Positions 7,563-9,276 of a DNA stretch of 9,276 nucleotides are shown here, in pieces. The translations under genes and the position numbers were made by a program. The notes beneath the pieces are model-generated. The model ran no database searches, had not been told where the DNA came from, and saw only the letters and a program-made list of their open reading frames with translations. How positions within the stretch are numbered: position 1 is the first letter of the stretch; every line of letters begins with the position of its first letter. This DNA comes from JABMMZ01 sp964600345 (GTDB lineage: Bacteria > Bacteroidota > Bacteroidia > NS11-12g > UBA955): positions 1 to 9,276 of the forward strand of contig CAZRKA010000135.1 in NCBI GenBank assembly GCA_964600345.1, read 5' to 3'.

Positions 7563-8224
7563 TTGTCGCTCGCTATTCCCTGACAAAAATATATTTTATT
7601 TCCATAGACCGGATGTTTAAGCGAATAATACATCGGAAACACCCCCGACAAAGTCTTTTCATAGGCTTTGTGATCCATCGCATCAGTTTTCATGGTGTTG
7701 CGCATGTATACTGCATTGCCTTTCAGCAATTTTTTATTTTGTGCAAGGTATTCTGATTCCATACAAAAACCAGGTATATCACTGTCCCAGAAAATATCAT
7801 CAATGATGAGATCAAAACTATTCACTTCAAAAGCTTTTATCGCATCGCGCGCATCCATGTTTATCAGATTAAGATTTTTGTATTCATCAAGTCCGAAATG
7901 CTGTCTCGCTATTTCAATCAAACCCGCATCAATTTCTACAACTGTCACGTGGTAATTCCACTTGCATTTGCTTTTCAGTACTGATAATGCTGAACCGGCT
8001 CCCAAACCCAGCATTAAAATTTTCTCAGGTCTGTGATTTCTGAATATCTCATCCAGTCCTTTCAGCATTATTTGGTGCAGGCTACCAAAACTGTAATTGG
8101 TGTTTTCGGAATTCAGTACCTTTTGTCCATTTTCAAAATTGATCTCATATTTCTGACCCAGCCCGGTTTTACCTTCTTCGATTTTCTGGGGAAAAACAAA
8201 ACTGATAAGCTTTTTTGATTTCAA
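7559..8224 (-). CDS. Spermidine-synthase-like SAM-dependent enzyme (class I methyltransferase fold)
   Basis: 221 residues if started at the TTG at 8224, five bases after the stop of the upstream gene. No ATG is available before residue 53, so a non-ATG start is required; a CTG or ATT slightly upstream is an alternative. The Rossmann core is clear: motif I ILMLGLGAGSAL (69-80), VVEIDAGLIEIAR (95-107) with the acidic residues that bind SAM ribose, NMDARDAI (122-129), and FDLIIDDIFWDSDIP (137-151) at the catalytic position. VVEID plus the spacing is typical of the spermidine synthase superfamily. However, the N-terminal beta domain of SpeE is mostly missing and the DSSDPxGPA-type catalytic loop is replaced by DDIFWDSDIP, so true aminopropyl transfer is doubtful. 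It could be a methyltransferase or an atypical aminopropyltransferase. It is coupled to the downstream transporter by an ATGA overlap. Confidence 0.82.
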   Translation of the reverse strand: MKSKKLISFVFPQKIEEGKTGLGQKYEINFENGQKVLNSENTNYSFGSLHQIMLKGLDEIFRNHRPEKILMLGLGAGSALSVLKSKCKWNYHVTVVEIDAGLIEIARQHFGLDEYKNLNLINMDARDAIKAFEVNSFDLIIDDIFWDSDIPGFCMESEYLAQNKKLLKGNAVYMRNTMKTDAMDHKAYEKTLSGVFPMYYSLKHPVYGNKIYFCQGIASDK

Positions 8225-8229
8225 AATTA

Positions 8230-9069
8230 TCAGAATAAAAAGCGAATACCGATTTGAATGCCGGCACTGCTGTACGAACGGGTATAGCTAAGCTTGTCTG
8301 TCGGCTTGTTTTTGTCGTATAAATCGGGCAATACGGTTTTATTGTTCCGTATTTCATTTACATCTTTGCGGTAAATGAACTCACGCTGCCCGGTTTCCGG
8401 ATAAATCTCTTCCAGTGTTCTACCTCTGGAATCACTGTATGACTCTATCTTCCGGCTTTTTACTTTACTGTTGAGCAGAAACAATCCGGCATTGCAAAAT
8501 AAGGCTATCTTTTTAGTAACAAATGTACTGACGCCAAGTCCGCCTGCAAATCCAATTGAGTTGTAATTCCTGATTCCGGCATTTGTTCGGCTGAGAATAC
8601 CCGAATCGCTGATATATGTTTCTTCCTGCATTCTGCTAAGCAGAGGCAATACAAGACCCCCCGACAAGTTTATGTCATAACGCCTGACGTGAAAACTGTA
8701 TGTAAGTTGCGCCAGTGCGCGAAGTGAATTAACGGTCATACGCTGACCTTTAAAATCTTTTCCTTCACTTATGCTGTTTCCGTCTGAAGCAACCACGCTT
8801 GCAAAGCTACCAAGATGATGAATACCAGCTGAAAAGTACCAGTTAGAACTATCGGGATAAACATGAAACATCATCTGGCGTGTAATGCCGTTGCCAAGTG
8901 AATAGGATGTGCTTGAAGGAAATGGGGCATCATTGGCGTTGCGCGTTTGAATACCGAAATGGTATCCGGCTTCAATACTCAACCCATAACGTTGTGCCGG
9001 AAGAAAATGGCTGCAGCACAGCGAAATCAGTGCAAAAACAAAACGCTTAATTATTATGGTTCCCGGCAT
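8230..9069 (-). CDS. Outer-membrane beta-barrel protein
   Basis: 279 residues. The N-terminus is a signal peptide (KRFVFALISLCCSHFLPAQ, cleavage near residue 26, before RYGLSIEAGYHFG). The rest alternates polar and hydrophobic residues in strand-like stretches with many aromatic and Gly residues (LSIEAGYHFG, WYFSAGIHHLG, LAQLTYSFHV, INLSGGLVLPL, IGFAGGLGVSTF, IALFCNAGLFLL). It ends in GIQIGIRFLF, with the terminal Phe expected of a BAM-inserted barrel. The two cysteines in the signal do not form a lipobox. It is first in the minus-strand cluster and carries the promoter. No specific family is recognised; its role (pore, adhesin or structural barrel) cannot be told. Confidence 0.8.
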   Translation of the reverse strand: MPGTIIIKRFVFALISLCCSHFLPAQRYGLSIEAGYHFGIQTRNANDAPFPSSTSYSLGNGITRQMMFHVYPDSSNWYFSAGIHHLGSFASVVASDGNSISEGKDFKGQRMTVNSLRALAQLTYSFHVRRYDINLSGGLVLPLLSRMQEETYISDSGILSRTNAGIRNYNSIGFAGGLGVSTFVTKKIALFCNAGLFLLNSKVKSRKIESYSDSRGRTLEEIYPETGQREFIYRKDVNEIRNNKTVLPDLYDKNKPTDKLSYTRSYSSAGIQIGIRFLF

Positions 9070-9077
9070 TTACCTTG

Positions 9078-9111
9078 CAAATATAATGATTCGCCACAAT
9101 CTGTCTTTAAA
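9078..9111 (-). promoter_or_regulatory. Bacteroidota-type promoter for the beta-barrel gene operon
   Basis: On the minus strand, TATATTTG (9085-9078) matches TAnnTTTG exactly and ends only 8 bases before the ATG at 9069. A TTTA at 9111-9108, 22 bp upstream, could serve as a weak -33 element. Transcription would start within a few bases of the start codon, so the leader is minimal. It is the only convincing promoter upstream of the four-gene cluster. Confidence 0.55.
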
Positions 9112-9124
9112 TTGTGTATTTTCC

Positions 9125-9158
9125 TTTACGGTATCATCCGCTAATTTAATTAACTTTG
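9125..9158 (+). promoter_or_regulatory. Bacteroidota-type promoter for purQ
   Basis: TAACTTTG at 9151-9158 matches TAnnTTTG exactly. A TTTA at 9125-9128, 22 bp upstream, is a weak -33 candidate. The box ends 6 bases before the purQ ATG, implying a near-leaderless message. No purine-responsive riboswitch could fit in so short a leader. Confidence 0.55.
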
Positions 9159-9164
9159 CGGCAA

Positions 9165-9276
9165 ATGAAATTTGGTGTAGTTATTTTCCCCGGATCCAAC
9201 TGCGATAAGGATCTGATTGAAACACTCGAAACGGTTTCGGGCTCTAAGGTTGAAACACTCTGGCACAAAGACACTG
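9165..9276 (+). CDS. purQ: Phosphoribosylformylglycinamidine synthase, glutaminase subunit PurQ (5' part)
   Basis: The first 37 codons run off the right edge. The opening MKFGVVIFPGSNCDKD is the signature N-terminus of PurQ, the class I glutamine amidotransferase that supplies ammonia to PurL in the fourth step of purine synthesis (FGAR to FGAM), in the cytoplasm. The catalytic Cys-His-Glu triad lies beyond the window. A separate PurQ implies a separate, smaller PurL elsewhere rather than the fused large PurL. It is transcribed divergently from the beta-barrel operon from its own promoter. Confidence 0.92.
   Translation, partial: MKFGVVIFPGSNCDKDLIETLETVSGSKVETLWHKDT

Noticed and set aside
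7692..7955. Plus-strand frames opposite the spermidine-synthase-like gene and the transporter (also 7215-7478, 7556-7756, 8033-8218)
   Set aside because: They are mirror frames of genes with clear motifs and show no independent support.
8990..9069. Lipoprotein signal in the beta-barrel protein (Cys18-Cys19)
   Set aside because: The residue before each cysteine (Leu, then Cys) does not fit a lipobox, and cleavage near PAQ-RYG is a better fit.

Overview
The window looks like chromosomal DNA from a member of the Bacteroidota, probably an environmental, non-Bacteroides lineage. The reasons are: two secreted proteins ending in type IX secretion system (T9SS, type A) C-terminal sorting domains, one of them built from SprB-type repeats as in gliding-motility adhesins; signal peptides of the 'AQ' cleavage style; promoter elements of the Bacteroidota TAnnTTTG type; and genes with no Shine-Dalgarno sequence worth the name. 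Nothing resembles a phage, plasmid, insertion sequence, CRISPR array, rRNA or tRNA.

Left half (plus strand). Positions 1-2913 are the 3' end of a long adhesin gene that is open at the left edge. It holds twelve tandem repeats of about 75 residues (the first cut by the edge, the last degenerate) and then a T9SS sorting domain. A strong intrinsic terminator hairpin follows (2939-2973). Next comes a second, separately transcribed T9SS cargo gene (3030-5600): signal peptide, LamG-like jellyroll, a string of Ig/PKD-like modules with paired cysteines, and a T9SS tail. The long reading frame of this gene begins inside the terminator hairpin, so the better start is 87 bases further on.

Right half (minus strand). 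Four genes read leftward as a tight cluster from a promoter near 9080: an outer-membrane beta-barrel protein, a spermidine-synthase-like SAM-dependent enzyme, a UMF1/Atg22-type major facilitator transporter, and a small N4BP2-like P-loop kinase. Spacings are 5 bp, a 4-bp ATGA overlap, and 8 bp (or a 4-bp TTGA overlap), which suggests one transcript with translational coupling. A shared pathway is not obvious from the sequence. The cluster meets the cargo gene tail-to-tail across a 163-bp gap with only weak inverted repeats.

Right edge. Divergent from the cluster, purQ (glutamine amidotransferase subunit of FGAM synthase, purine synthesis) starts at 9165 and runs off the window. The 95-bp divergent region carries a TAnnTTTG box for each direction, each only 6-8 bases from its start codon, so both messages should have almost no leader.

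No clearly new biological system is evident. The items most worth a second look are the two-subfamily SprB array, the unusual four-gene operon, and the diverged mini-kinase and spermidine-synthase-like enzyme at its end.
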